Program-made: the position numbers and the translations under genes
Assembly: GCF_003023845.1 (NCBI RefSeq)
Contig: NZ_PYFT01000001.1
Location: 3,658,001 to 3,722,000 of the forward strand
Direction of reading: 5' to 3'
Origin: Adhaeribacter arboris
GTDB taxonomy: Bacteria; Bacteroidota; Bacteroidia; Cytophagales; Hymenobacteraceae
DNA length: 64,000 bases
The notes under the pieces: generated by a model
Databases searched by the model: none
Told to the model about the DNA's origin: nothing
Seen by the model: only the letters and a program-made list of their open reading frames with translations
Shown here: positions 1 to 8,066 of the stretch, piece after piece
Layout: the number at the start of each line of letters is the position of its first letter
How positions within the stretch are numbered: the stretch's first letter is position 1

Positions 1-2
1 TT

Positions 3-833
3 GATTTATCTACAACAGCCACTACTCCTGAACAAAATTCAACTGCTCTAAAACCAGAAAATACGCCACAGGAAACTACCCCTCCTAAACCGGATAATTA
101 TATGGATGCGCATCATTCCCACCATATCCATCACGATAAAAAATGGAAAGATTATTTGTTTGAATTTTTAATGCTTTTCCTGGCTGTTACCGCTGGCTTT
201 TTTGTAGAAAATCAGAGAGAACACTACATTGAAAATAAACGGGCCACGCAATTTTCGAAACAATTATTGGCCGATTTGCGCTTAGATTCTTTATTTTTTG
301 AAACCCGGGAAAAAGATTTGCAATCGAAGCAAGCCGGCCATGACCAATTGCTGCGCCTGCTTACCCAGAAACCCGATGCTACAGATAAAGAAATTCTGGA
401 AACCTTACTCCCCATTACATTCGCTTACGACTTACCGGTTACTACCACCACGTATAACCAAATGAAATCGTCCGGCTCTTTGCGCTACATTAAAAACCCC
501 GCCTTAACCGCCAGCCTGCAAAATTACTACGATGTTTTACTGCCCCGTTGCAACCGATTAACCGAAGCCTCTCTTGCTTATTTCACCGAATACATTAATC
601 CCTTTTATTTAAAGCATATCCGCATTCAGGATTATGATCCGTTTAATGATTCCTTGATTACCACGCACCCCGTAATCCTAAATCGGAGCAAGCAAACCGA
701 CCAGGAACTGGCCAATATTATGGGAAGTTTCCGGTCGTTGTTAAAAATTCAGGAAATAACCATGAATGATCCGGCCCTCAAGAAAATTAAAGAAACCATG
801 ACTTTATTAAAAGAAGAATACCATCTTAAATAA
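3..833 (+). CDS. Partial single-pass membrane protein, function unknown (5' end outside window)
   Basis: The reading frame is open from base 3 with no stop, so the gene probably begins upstream of the window; the ATG at 102 is only the first visible Met. The residues before it are rich in Pro, Thr and Glu and look like a coded cytoplasmic tail. A His-rich stretch follows, then one hydrophobic helix (EFLMLFLAVTAGFF) ending in VENQREH, and a long mostly helical soluble domain. A short basic/His tail, one helix, then 'ENQRE' is a layout seen in many uncharacterised Bacteroidota membrane proteins (DUF6090-like). No catalytic motif is visible. It is certainly coding by its codon pattern, but no function can be assigned. 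Confidence 0.75.
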   Translation, partial: DLSTTATTPEQNSTALKPENTPQETTPPKPDNYMDAHHSHHIHHDKKWKDYLFEFLMLFLAVTAGFFVENQREHYIENKRATQFSKQLLADLRLDSLFFETREKDLQSKQAGHDQLLRLLTQKPDATDKEILETLLPITFAYDLPVTTTTYNQMKSSGSLRYIKNPALTASLQNYYDVLLPRCNRLTEASLAYFTEYINPFYLKHIRIQDYDPFNDSLITTHPVILNRSKQTDQELANIMGSFRSLLKIQEITMNDPALKKIKETMTLLKEEYHLK

Positions 834-1099
834 AACCCGTGGTTTTCTGCAGCTGTTACCCAGCCTTACGTATGGCAGTGCTCTAAAAAATAGCAAACCT
901 TACTCTTTATATAAACCTTAATAGTATTATAATTACTTATCGGTAAGCCCTTAACTTTTCTTGATTTCGTAAAACTTACTATTACTTTTACTAGAGCAAA
1001 TAAATGCTTATATTTAACGAAGTCGCATTTACTACGATTTGTACTATCAAGAAAGATGCTATACGGATTGCTGTATAATTACTAAATTGTTTAAGAGCC

Positions 1100-1474
1100 A
1101 TGGGTCAGCAGATCCCTCCGTCTGTAGTCTTACCCGACCCGGTGAAATTAGATTTCCGGGCCTGGCTTGGAACAACTTACCAGTTCGAATGGAAAAACCC
1201 GGGTAACTTAAAGTGGATGGAATCTATTAGTGATTGGTTTTACGCCCTGCCTTACCTGCTGCAATCCGGAGTATACCGGGCTTATTTGCGGGATTCCGGT
1301 ATTAGAGCCTACACTAAGTTCGACGTTAAATCGCAGACCTGGGAAGCTTGTGTGGGTATTAACGGAGAACGCCGGGCAGACTCGGATAAAGATCATGATA
1401 CGGCTGAAGTACTAGCTATTAACGAAGGCCTTGCTCTACGTAACCTGCAGCTAGCCAATTCTTCTACGCACTAG
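1100..1474 (+). CDS. Hypothetical protein, 124 aa
   Basis: This is a free-standing small ORF starting with ATG. The protein has no signal peptide or membrane helix, is rich in Trp and aromatic residues in its first half, and ends in an acidic then helical segment (DKDHDTAEVLAINEGLALR). I do not recognise the family. It lies alone between a membrane protein and a convergent PhzF gene, with about 260 bp of non-coding DNA on each side. The opposite-strand ORF over the same bases is shorter and looks like a shadow. Coding status is likely but not certain. Confidence 0.55.
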   Translation: MGQQIPPSVVLPDPVKLDFRAWLGTTYQFEWKNPGNLKWMESISDWFYALPYLLQSGVYRAYLRDSGIRAYTKFDVKSQTWEACVGINGERRADSDKDHDTAEVLAINEGLALRNLQLANSSTH

Positions 1475-1733
1475 TCACGTACAGATACTTTTATTTGTAT
1501 AAACTCCATTCTTTCCGTTTATCCATTTAGCTAAGCAGGAATTAAAAACAGGAGGTTCCTCTAATAGTCACCAATGACTTGTGCCTGATACAGGTTACCG
1601 GAAGTAGCCCGGTTAACACCGCAAGGTATAGGGTAACTGTTACTGGCGGCTATTGGAAAACGTACCGGAACAGAATGCTTTTAAATTACAGCACTTGCTT
1701 TCTGTTTAAGTTTAGCCGGAAACAGAGTATTTT

Positions 1734-2522
1734 TTACTCCAGGTAAATTTCTCCCTGTAAATACAATTTTGCCTGGCCACTAATTTCAACGCGGTCGTTT
1801 AAATGTTTGCATTGCAAATAACCTTTGCGCTCGGATAGCTGAATGGCCGTTAATTCTGATTTGCCCAATTCTCCGGCCCAATAGGGCGTTAAAGTGGTAT
1901 GCGCCGAACCGGTTACCGGATCTTCGTTTATTCCCGATTGCGGACCAAAAAATCGGGACACAAAATCAACTTCATTACCTTTAGCCGTGATAATTACACC
2001 CCGGGCGTTTAATTTAGAAATTGCCCCCAGCTGAGGAGTGATGTTCCTTATTTGCTCTTCGGTATCGAACACGAGTAAATAATCAGTTTTCCCTTTAAAA
2101 GCGAAGCTGGGTTTAAGATCAAAGCCGGCGGTTATTTCTTCCGTTAATTCTATTGGCGCTACTAAATCGGTCGGAAAATTTAAGGTGAGTACTTCCCCGT
2201 TTCGGGTAACTGATAAAGGTCCGCTGCGAGGAGAATAAAAGTGTACTATATCTCCCGGGTGATTTTCGTGGTGAAATAAAACATAAGCCGTCGCTAAAGT
2301 AGCATGCCCGCACAGGTCTACTTCCACGGTTGGCGTGAACCACCGGAGGTGGTACTCCCCATCTTGCTTCACGTAAAAGGCCGTTTCGGCCAGATTATTT
2401 TCGTTCGCAATTTTCTGCATTAATTCGTCGCTCAGCCATTCTTCCAAGGGGCAAACTGCCGCCGGATTTCCCGAAAAAACTTTGTCGGTAAACGCATCTA
2501 CCTGATATATTTTCTGTTTCAT
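1734..2522 (-). CDS. PhzF family isomerase
   Basis: The 262-residue length is typical of PhzF/YddE-type proteins, which have two similar alpha/beta barrel halves. The N-terminal motif VDAFTDKVFSGNPAAVC, NLAETAF with the family's catalytic Glu at about residue 46, VDLCGHATLATA around residues 69-79, and the C-terminal GINEDPVTGSAH all fit. Characterised members catalyse isomerisation or epimerisation of small metabolites (PhzF acts in phenazine synthesis), but most genomic copies have no known substrate. No phenazine genes are nearby, so only the fold and the likely acid/base chemistry can be inferred. It is cytoplasmic and separated by about 80 bp from the ABC-F gene upstream on the same strand. 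Confidence 0.9.
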   Translation of the reverse strand: MKQKIYQVDAFTDKVFSGNPAAVCPLEEWLSDELMQKIANENNLAETAFYVKQDGEYHLRWFTPTVEVDLCGHATLATAYVLFHHENHPGDIVHFYSPRSGPLSVTRNGEVLTLNFPTDLVAPIELTEEITAGFDLKPSFAFKGKTDYLLVFDTEEQIRNITPQLGAISKLNARGVIITAKGNEVDFVSRFFGPQSGINEDPVTGSAHTTLTPYWAGELGKSELTAIQLSERKGYLQCKHLNDRVEISGQAKLYLQGEIYLE

Positions 2523-2600
2523 TGCTTGCTTTTATGTATTAGAATGAATGACTAAACTTTTCTGCTAAAAAATTAAATTCAGGAAAGAGCAAATATAAAA

Positions 2601-4190
2601 TTATCCTAAATGAATCCATCTCTCTGCGTTTATCTGTTCCAGAAAATATTCGTCGTGCGATACTACCAGCAAGGTTCCCTGATAATCGTTAATGGCGGCG
2701 GTTAAAATTTTAGTGTTTTGAATATCTAAATTATTGGTGGGCTCGTCCAGCACAATTATGTCCGGGGCTTTATTACTGATGGTGAGGCAGCACAGCATAA
2801 GGCGCATTTTCTCCCCGCCGCTTAGGTCCCGGCCATACTTTTCCCAATCATCTTTGGTAAACAAAAAGCGGTTAAGCCGTACTTTTATTTCGTGCTCCTG
2901 TAAGCCCGAGGAATTAAATTGCTGGGCCTGCTCGTAAATTTTTAATTGGTTGTTAATCAGGGAATAATCCTGATCGATGTGCACTGCTTTATTGTCGGCT
3001 CTTTGCACGGTACCGGTTTGGGGTTCGATTTCCCCTAAAACAATCCGGATTAACGTAGTTTTGCCGGAGCCGTTCATGCCTTTAAGAGCAATGCGCTCCC
3101 CGCTGGTAATCTGAAAAGTTAAGGCTTCCGGCCAAAGCTTTGCTTGCCCATAGCTGTAGTTAATTTCCCGGGCACTAAATAGAATTTTGCCTTTGTGCAG
3201 GCCAGATTGATCAAAGCCGAATTTTATTTTGTCGGTATCGGGCAATTTTTGGCGCAGCTCGTGCAATTCCTGCGAAATAGCTCCCACTTTTTCCGCGTGA
3301 ATTCCTTTTAGCCGCGACGTGCTGTTTTCCGCGTTGTTTTTCATGATGTTCATCATGATTTTGGGCATACCGGCTTTTTCCTGCTTTTTCTTGCCCCGAA
3401 CGTCCAGTTTTTGTTCTTGTTCGGCGGTTTTCCGTTCCAGCTCTTTGGCTTTGCGCAAAGCTTTTTCTTTGCTGCGTACTTCTTGGTTCAGAGACTCGCT
3501 TTCAGTGGCTTTCTGTTCGGCGTAAAAACTGTAATTGCCCCCGTACAGGGTTATGCCGCGTTTGCTTAATTCTAATACCATACCGAGCAGGTTCAGCAAT
3601 TTCCGGTCGTGGCTCACTACCAGCATGGTGCTGGAGCTGGATCGAATAAATTGATACAATAAGCTCCGTCCGGCGGTATCCAGGTGGTTACTGGGTTCGT
3701 CGAGTAAAACCAGTTCGGGTTGATGAATGGAAATACCGGCCAGGAAAACCTTGGTTTTTTGCCCGCCGCTCAGGGTATGCAGGGCCTGGTTTAAATTTAA
3801 ATGGGTCAGACCCCAATAAGCCAAGGCTTCGTTGCAACGTTCTTCCAGGTTCCAGTCGTCGTTTAATAAGGTCAGGTTGGTTTCGGTTATATTTCCCGCC
3901 AGAATCTGGTAAAAAGCGTTTAGCTTTTCTTCTATCTGCAGCGCCTGAGCAACTGTAAGGTAATTATATTGCCCGAGAAGCTGGGGAACGTAATACGGCA
4001 TGGCGCCGGTTTGCACTGTGCCGCCGGAAGGGAGTAAAACTCCCGCAATAATTTTTAGTAAGGTAGATTTACCCGCCCCGTTATTCCCAATTAAGGCGGC
4101 TTTCTCGGGTTTATTTAAGGTAAGATTTATGTTATCGAACAATAAATCTTTATTCGGATGACTATAAATGAGGTTTTGAATAGTAAGCAT
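2601..4190 (-). CDS. ABC-F family ATP-binding protein (translation-associated or ribosome protection)
   Basis: This is a duplicated ABC ATPase without membrane segments. Walker A motifs are GNNGAGKST and GMNGSGKTT, signature motifs are LSGGQKTK and LSGGEKMR, and Walker B motifs are VLLDEPSNHLD and IVLDEPTNNLD. Between the domains is a basic, helical linker of the ABC-F type. Such proteins bind the ribosomal E site; some are housekeeping translation factors and some protect against antibiotics, and the sequence alone does not decide which. I chose the ATG at 4190 because an AAGGAAG ribosome-binding motif lies just upstream and the protein then begins MLTIQNL, as ABC-F proteins do. An upstream in-frame ATG would add 12 residues without a comparable site. 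Confidence 0.9.
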   Translation of the reverse strand: MLTIQNLIYSHPNKDLLFDNINLTLNKPEKAALIGNNGAGKSTLLKIIAGVLLPSGGTVQTGAMPYYVPQLLGQYNYLTVAQALQIEEKLNAFYQILAGNITETNLTLLNDDWNLEERCNEALAYWGLTHLNLNQALHTLSGGQKTKVFLAGISIHQPELVLLDEPSNHLDTAGRSLLYQFIRSSSSTMLVVSHDRKLLNLLGMVLELSKRGITLYGGNYSFYAEQKATESESLNQEVRSKEKALRKAKELERKTAEQEQKLDVRGKKKQEKAGMPKIMMNIMKNNAENSTSRLKGIHAEKVGAISQELHELRQKLPDTDKIKFGFDQSGLHKGKILFSAREINYSYGQAKLWPEALTFQITSGERIALKGMNGSGKTTLIRIVLGEIEPQTGTVQRADNKAVHIDQDYSLINNQLKIYEQAQQFNSSGLQEHEIKVRLNRFLFTKDDWEKYGRDLSGGEKMRLMLCCLTISNKAPDIIVLDEPTNNLDIQNTKILTAAINDYQGTLLVVSHDEYFLEQINAERWIHLG

Positions 4191-4648
4191 TATTTCTTCC
4201 TTTAAAAAATTGAGTAATCCAGCCAACCTTCAAGCGGTTGCCCTATCTATTTTTCCGGAAAGAAATTTTATCTCACATAAAGAAGTGTATCAGGCTTATG
4301 CCGGCAAATTTAAGAAAATTTAAAAAACTAACTATTCAGAAGTGGACAAGTTAACCGAGCAAGTAGCATATACTCAATAAACGTTATTAAGCCAGAACAG
4401 CAAGCGTTTAAAAAATAAAAAAATGCTGTCGGAACTAAATACTTGTTAGGTATTACCAGCAACATTTTGCTTATAGCGTTGGGGAGCAATCCGCCGGTCC
4501 TGAATAAATGAGTCATTCGAAAATCACATAAGGCTACTCCTTAATGCCTTTTGGTCTTATTCCATTTACTCAGACGCTAACCAGCTACGGCTATACAACG
4601 GGGAAGGCCGAAAGCTGTTATTTATGCCTTGTTTGGCGGCTGGTGTAG
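4191..4648. other. Intergenic region with possible coding remnant and a repeat
   Basis: About 450 bp lie between the ABC-F start and the end of the SRPBCC gene. On the plus strand a short open frame at about 4210-4323 reads like the C-terminal tail of a protein (ending AYAGKFKKI then TAA) but has no start and runs back into the ABC-F gene, so it may be a gene remnant or chance. A 62-codon minus-strand ORF at 4328-4516 shows no recognisable protein character. The right end (about 4576-4644) holds the first of the related imperfect repeats listed separately. Confidence 0.4.
4576..4644. repeat. Cassette-boundary-like imperfect repeat A
   Basis: This sequence directly follows the stop of the SRPBCC gene on the minus strand. 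It contains GCTAAC at 4576-4581, TATACAACG at 4592-4600, GGCCGAA at 4606-4612, and an ACCAGC/GCTGGT inverted pair at its ends (4580-4585 and 4639-4644). The TATACAACG and GGCCGAA blocks recur in the same order in repeat B at 5146-5207. The layout (palindromic ends, short GC-rich core, next to a stop codon) resembles integron attC sites, but canonical GTTRRRY core sites are not clear. Confidence 0.35.
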
Positions 4649-5107
4649 TTATTTGCCCGGATATAACGTTTTTAAAAGATTATTCAGTTTATCAAAATTC
4701 TCTTCGTTTTTTTCAAGAGCAAAACGTTTGATCTTGTTACACTCTTCCACTGAATCGAAGATCATTCGAAAGGTTACTCTGGTCCTTTCACTTTCCATTT
4801 CTTCGAAGGTTGCACCAACGTGGAAAAGTGGTTGTGTGAGCCGTTTCCAGTATATTAAATTTGGTTCATCTATTTGAATAAATTCACATTCATTTTTATA
4901 GTTGCCTTTTTCCGGACCATGCATGACAAACTTCCAGCGACCTCCCGGCCGAAAATCAAATATTTCAAAAGTGTTTGAAAAACCGTTGGGTCCCCACCAA
5001 ACTTTCAGTTGGTCAGGATTGGACCAAGCCGTGTAAACTCTCTCTTTAGGAAAGTCTAAAGCTCTTACAGTAACTATTTCTTGGTCAGGTTTTGGTGATG
5101 CAATCAT
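4649..5107 (-). CDS. SRPBCC (AHSA1-like) domain protein
   Basis: This 152-residue soluble protein spans a single START/SRPBCC-like domain of the AHSA1 (activator of Hsp90 ATPase homologue) type. Visible family hallmarks are the N-terminal ALDFPKERVYTAWSNPDQLKVWWGP, the FDFRPGGRWKFVMHGP strand pair, and the C-terminal TRVTFRMIF strand followed by a long helix. The fold makes a hydrophobic ligand-binding cavity, but the bacterial proteins rarely have known ligands. The gene lies on the same strand as the next unknown gene, and each is followed by a related short palindromic repeat, so both may have been acquired as small gene cassettes. Confidence 0.85.
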   Translation of the reverse strand: MIASPKPDQEIVTVRALDFPKERVYTAWSNPDQLKVWWGPNGFSNTFEIFDFRPGGRWKFVMHGPEKGNYKNECEFIQIDEPNLIYWKRLTQPLFHVGATFEEMESERTRVTFRMIFDSVEECNKIKRFALEKNEENFDKLNNLLKTLYPGK

Positions 5108-5145
5108 TTGTTCTATTTAGTTTGCTAATTTCTTTTGCTTATGGC

Positions 5146-5207
5146 CTCGTATAAACAACGTGCCAGGCTGTTGGCCGAAGGGTGACGTTTATACAATGTT
5201 AGCTATC
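5146..5207. repeat. Cassette-boundary-like imperfect repeat B
   Basis: It lies between the two minus-strand genes. TATAAACAACG at 5150-5160 and GACGTTTATACAATG at 5184-5198 form an imperfect inverted pair around a GGCCGAA core (5173-5179), and it ends in GTTAGCTA at 5198-5205. An inverted copy, TAGCTAAC, lies at 5768-5775 just upstream of the unknown gene, so that gene is bracketed by inverted short repeats. The core and the TATAAACAACG block match repeat A. Confidence 0.4.
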
Positions 5208-5213
5208 GTATTT

Positions 5214-5750
5214 TTATAGTGCTTCTGCAATCCTTTTTATCCATTGTTTGCCAAAGACTCTCAACACTAGGATTGGCCTTCTTTCTGCCTTTCCGTCCAG
5301 ATACCACCATTCCGTATATAAATCTATGTAAAACCCGCTACTATAGTCAAGAAGGTAAAGGTAAATGCTATCCCCGTCCAAGTCGATTAACTTCTGGAAG
5401 TTCATTAGAACGAAGTCCGTCTTCACCCTCAATACTGCTATGTCTGACCATTTTGACAGTATTAAATAGTTTTCTTCTTCTAAATCTTTGGCAAAAACCT
5501 GCAAAATCTTAAATAGCTCATCCGCTTTTTGCTGCGGGAAGCTAATATTAAGGTAATTAAAGTCAAAGTCAGTGCTGTTTATTGATATTCTGTGGTTATC
5601 GATTTCTTCCAGCGTCAGAACATTATTTTCTGTTAAATCTTTGTTGGCTATAATTGAAGTCTGTTGTAGAAGGGACGGAAGTTGATTCTTCCTTTCTTGT
5701 TGACGCCTCAAAAGCTTAACCCGTTCTTTTCTTTCTTCTTTATCATCCAT
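5214..5750 (-). CDS. Hypothetical protein, 178 aa
   Basis: This soluble protein starts with a highly charged helix (DDKEERKERVKLLRRQQERKN), followed by an acidic middle region and a C-terminal half rich in beta-strand and aromatic residues (YSSGFYIDLYTEWWYLDG). I do not recognise the family, and no catalytic or metal-binding motif is obvious. It is bracketed by inverted short repeats (5198-5205 and 5768-5775), so it may be the cargo of a small mobile cassette. Confidence is high that it is coding and low on function. Confidence 0.65.
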   Translation of the reverse strand: MDDKEERKERVKLLRRQQERKNQLPSLLQQTSIIANKDLTENNVLTLEEIDNHRISINSTDFDFNYLNISFPQQKADELFKILQVFAKDLEEENYLILSKWSDIAVLRVKTDFVLMNFQKLIDLDGDSIYLYLLDYSSGFYIDLYTEWWYLDGKAERRPILVLRVFGKQWIKRIAEAL

Positions 5751-5767
5751 TATCTAATTCAATATGG

Positions 5768-5790
5768 TAGCTAACTTGTTTGTATCCGTC
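5768..5790. repeat. Inverted short repeat C upstream of the unknown gene
   Basis: TAGCTAAC at 5768-5775 is the exact inverse of GTTAGCTA at 5198-5205, and similarity continues imperfectly (TTGTAT...CGTC) for about 25 bases. A small hairpin CGTCATTATGACG follows. Together with repeat B it brackets the gene at 5214-5750. Confidence 0.35.
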
Positions 5791-6325
5791 ATTATGACGT
5801 ATATATCACCAATATATTAGTAAAAACTTACTAATTATACCTTTGAGCCGAATACTACCCGAGTACAACACGGTTCCTCTTTTTCAGAAAACAATTAATT
5901 AAATAGCTTAGTCTTTATGTTTCCTTCAGCGGGGTAAACCAGGCAACTAGATTTCCCACTTATTTCATTGAAATCACAAACTGTTATAAACGCTGCTGCG
6001 GTAACAATTTTTCAGTGGCAAGGTTGAGGTTGTAAAATTTCATTACTATCAGTTAACCGTAAAGTTTATGAAAGGTGCTATTTTCAATTTAAGTAGTAAG
6101 CCTGCATTTGGCCTAACCAGTAATGGATTTAGAGATTATTTTCCGTTTCTTAAACCTCCATAAATTTCTGGCATTTTATCACCTTAGGTCTTTTTAACGG
6201 ATGGCCTGATTGGTTCTATTAAAAAAATTTAAGTTCTTTAATAAGTTGGTTGGTAATGTTGTAACGTTTTGGGCGTGAGCAGATAAAATTTTTAATAATA
6301 TATTAGTTATTAAATGTTGAATTAC
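5791..6325. other. Intergenic region, no gene seen
   Basis: This AT-rich stretch separates the cassette-like genes from the efflux operon. No ORF with protein character and no strong terminator hairpin was found. Only its right end, just before the promoter at 6326-6356, has a clear assignment. Confidence 0.4.
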
Positions 6326-6356
6326 TTGTCTGTATAATTATCTTAGTGTAGTTTTG
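6326..6356 (+). promoter_or_regulatory. Bacteroidota-type promoter for the efflux operon
   Basis: TTG at 6326-6328 and TAGTTTTG at 6349-6356 are separated by 20 bases, matching the Bacteroidota consensus TTG-N19-21-TAnnTTTG. Transcription should begin near 6362, only a few bases before the ATG at 6365, so the first gene would have an almost leaderless mRNA. No equally good promoter was found before the RND adaptor gene, so this one may drive the whole operon. Confidence 0.55.
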
Positions 6357-6364
6357 CAACTAGA

Positions 6365-6790
6365 ATGACAAAGGCAGTACTTAAATATCTCCTAAGCCTG
6401 GGTATACTCTTGTTGAGCGTATATGGTCAGTTGTATGCCCATACCTTTCAGGAGTGTATTTGCCATTCTTCTAAAAGAACCCTGCTAAAGTCTGAGCATG
6501 CCAGTTTTGGCACCGTGCAAAATAGCCAGACGAAAATCATTAAAGCTACCTTTTCCGGTACCGAAAACGAAAACTGTAAATTAGTTGCTTCGGAAATTGA
6601 GGAAGAGAAACATGAATGGACTTCTCTCAAAAAGTTTTTAGCGAACAGTAACTACTTTACCACTCTTTTTTACACCCTGGCATTCGGCTATTCCGGCCTC
6701 TTCCTAAAAAACCACTTACCGTCCTGTAAGCATTCTATTTATTTCTCTGCTTATAAGTGGTATCTCCTATTCCGGGTTATCCGGATATGA
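6365..6790 (+). CDS. Small exported or membrane protein upstream of the RND operon, function unknown
   Basis: This 141-residue protein has an N-terminal signal sequence (LKYLLSLGILLLSVYGQLYA), two cysteines early in the mature part (CIC), an acidic middle (SEIEEEKHEW) and a hydrophobic C-terminal third ending in basic residues. It has only one methionine, so the ATG at 6365 is the natural start, even though the predicted transcription start is just 3 or so bases upstream. It lies about 170 bp before the RND adaptor on the same strand and may be cotranscribed. The family is not recognised; an accessory role in efflux is only a guess from position. Confidence 0.65.
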   Translation: MTKAVLKYLLSLGILLLSVYGQLYAHTFQECICHSSKRTLLKSEHASFGTVQNSQTKIIKATFSGTENENCKLVASEIEEEKHEWTSLKKFLANSNYFTTLFYTLAFGYSGLFLKNHLPSCKHSIYFSAYKWYLLFRVIRI

Positions 6791-6958
6791 TCTTAAATTT
6801 CTCCTGTAGGCAAATCCAAATTGCCTAACCTTTTCTAATCCTATTATTTTTATTATCAAATATTCTAGCATTAAGCTAAAGAGAATATGCATGTGTATTG
6901 TGTTGCATAACTCTAAAATAGTATTAATCAAACCTTTCGTTTAAAAATCTAAATTATC

Positions 6959-8041
6959 ATGAAGAGAATTCTCATGCTCTTGAGCTTGTGTGCCTTATTC
7001 TGTCATACAAGTTGTGAATCAAAAAAGGAAGAAAAAGAAGAGAAAACTAAATTTTTAGTTACCAGCCCTCTAAAAAAAGATACCTTAATCACTAAGGAAT
7101 ACGTCAGTCAAATCCGCGCCATCAGTCACATTGAAATAAGAGCTTTGGAAAAGGGCTACTTACAGAAGATTTTTGTAGACGAAGGCCAGTCGGTAAAAAA
7201 AGGGCAGCTCATGTTCCAAATTATGCCGGTTATGTACCAGGCGGAACTGCAGAAAGCCCAGGCAGAAGCCAGTTTCGCGGAAATCGAATACCAAAACACC
7301 AGTAAGCTGGCCCAAAGCAATATAGTGGCTCCCAATGAACTCGCTATGGCGAAAGCTAAATTAAACAAAGCCAAAGCGGAAGTATCTTTAGCCCAGGTTC
7401 ATTTAGGATTTACGCAAATTAAAGCTCCTTTTGATGGTATCATGGACCATTTCCAGGTGAGACTGGGTAGTTTGGTAGACGAGGGCGATTTGCTTACCAC
7501 TTTATCCGACAACAGTAAAATGTGGGTATATTTTAATGTACCGGAAGCCGAGTACCTGGATTATAAAACCACCCAGAAAAAGAATAACATCACGAAGGTA
7601 AAGCTCCAAATGGCCAATCAGCAGGTGTTTGAATATCCGGGCGAAGTGCAAACTATTGAAGCAGATTTTAATAACGAAACTGGGAATATTGCTTTCCGGG
7701 CCACCTTCCCCAACCCCAAAGGCCTGTTACGGCACGGCGAAACAGGTAATGTAATAATGGCGGTGCCAATGAAAAATGCGTTGTTAATTCCGCAAAAAGC
7801 CACTTTCGAAGTTCTGGAGAAAAAGTATGTGTATGTTTTAGATAAAAACAACGTGATCCGGTCAAGGGAAATTACCACTGCGGCAGAATTGCCGCACATT
7901 TATGTGGTTCAGAAGGGTCTGGCAGAAACGGATAAAATCTTATTGGAAGGTTTACGCCTGGTTCGGGAGAACGAAAAAATAGAAACCAAATTCGTAGAGC
8001 CTCAGGCTGCCCTATCGCAATTAGAGTTATATGCGGAATAA
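6959..8041 (+). CDS. RND efflux periplasmic adaptor (membrane fusion protein)
   Basis: This is a 360-residue lipoprotein-like adaptor: a short hydrophobic signal ends at a probable lipid-anchored Cys19, followed by a charged Lys/Glu linker. A biotinyl-lipoyl half (VDEGQSVKKGQLMFQI), a helical hairpin rich in Ala/Lys/Gln (about residues 90-140), the second lipoyl half (IKAPFDGIMDHFQVRLGSLV) and beta-barrel/MPR domains follow in the order typical of AcrA/MexA proteins. It links the inner-membrane pump to the outer-membrane channel encoded next. The RND gene starts 25 bp downstream, which supports one transcript. The substrate is not predictable from sequence. Confidence 0.93.
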   Translation: MKRILMLLSLCALFCHTSCESKKEEKEEKTKFLVTSPLKKDTLITKEYVSQIRAISHIEIRALEKGYLQKIFVDEGQSVKKGQLMFQIMPVMYQAELQKAQAEASFAEIEYQNTSKLAQSNIVAPNELAMAKAKLNKAKAEVSLAQVHLGFTQIKAPFDGIMDHFQVRLGSLVDEGDLLTTLSDNSKMWVYFNVPEAEYLDYKTTQKKNNITKVKLQMANQQVFEYPGEVQTIEADFNNETGNIAFRATFPNPKGLLRHGETGNVIMAVPMKNALLIPQKATFEVLEKKYVYVLDKNNVIRSREITTAAELPHIYVVQKGLAETDKILLEGLRLVRENEKIETKFVEPQAALSQLELYAE

Positions 8042-8066
8042 TAAATTATCCTAAAAAGCAGAAGAC

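Noticed and set aside
4328-4516. 62-codon minus-strand ORF upstream of the SRPBCC gene region
   Set aside because: No recognisable motif, no good start context and no neighbouring operon; codon pattern is not convincing.
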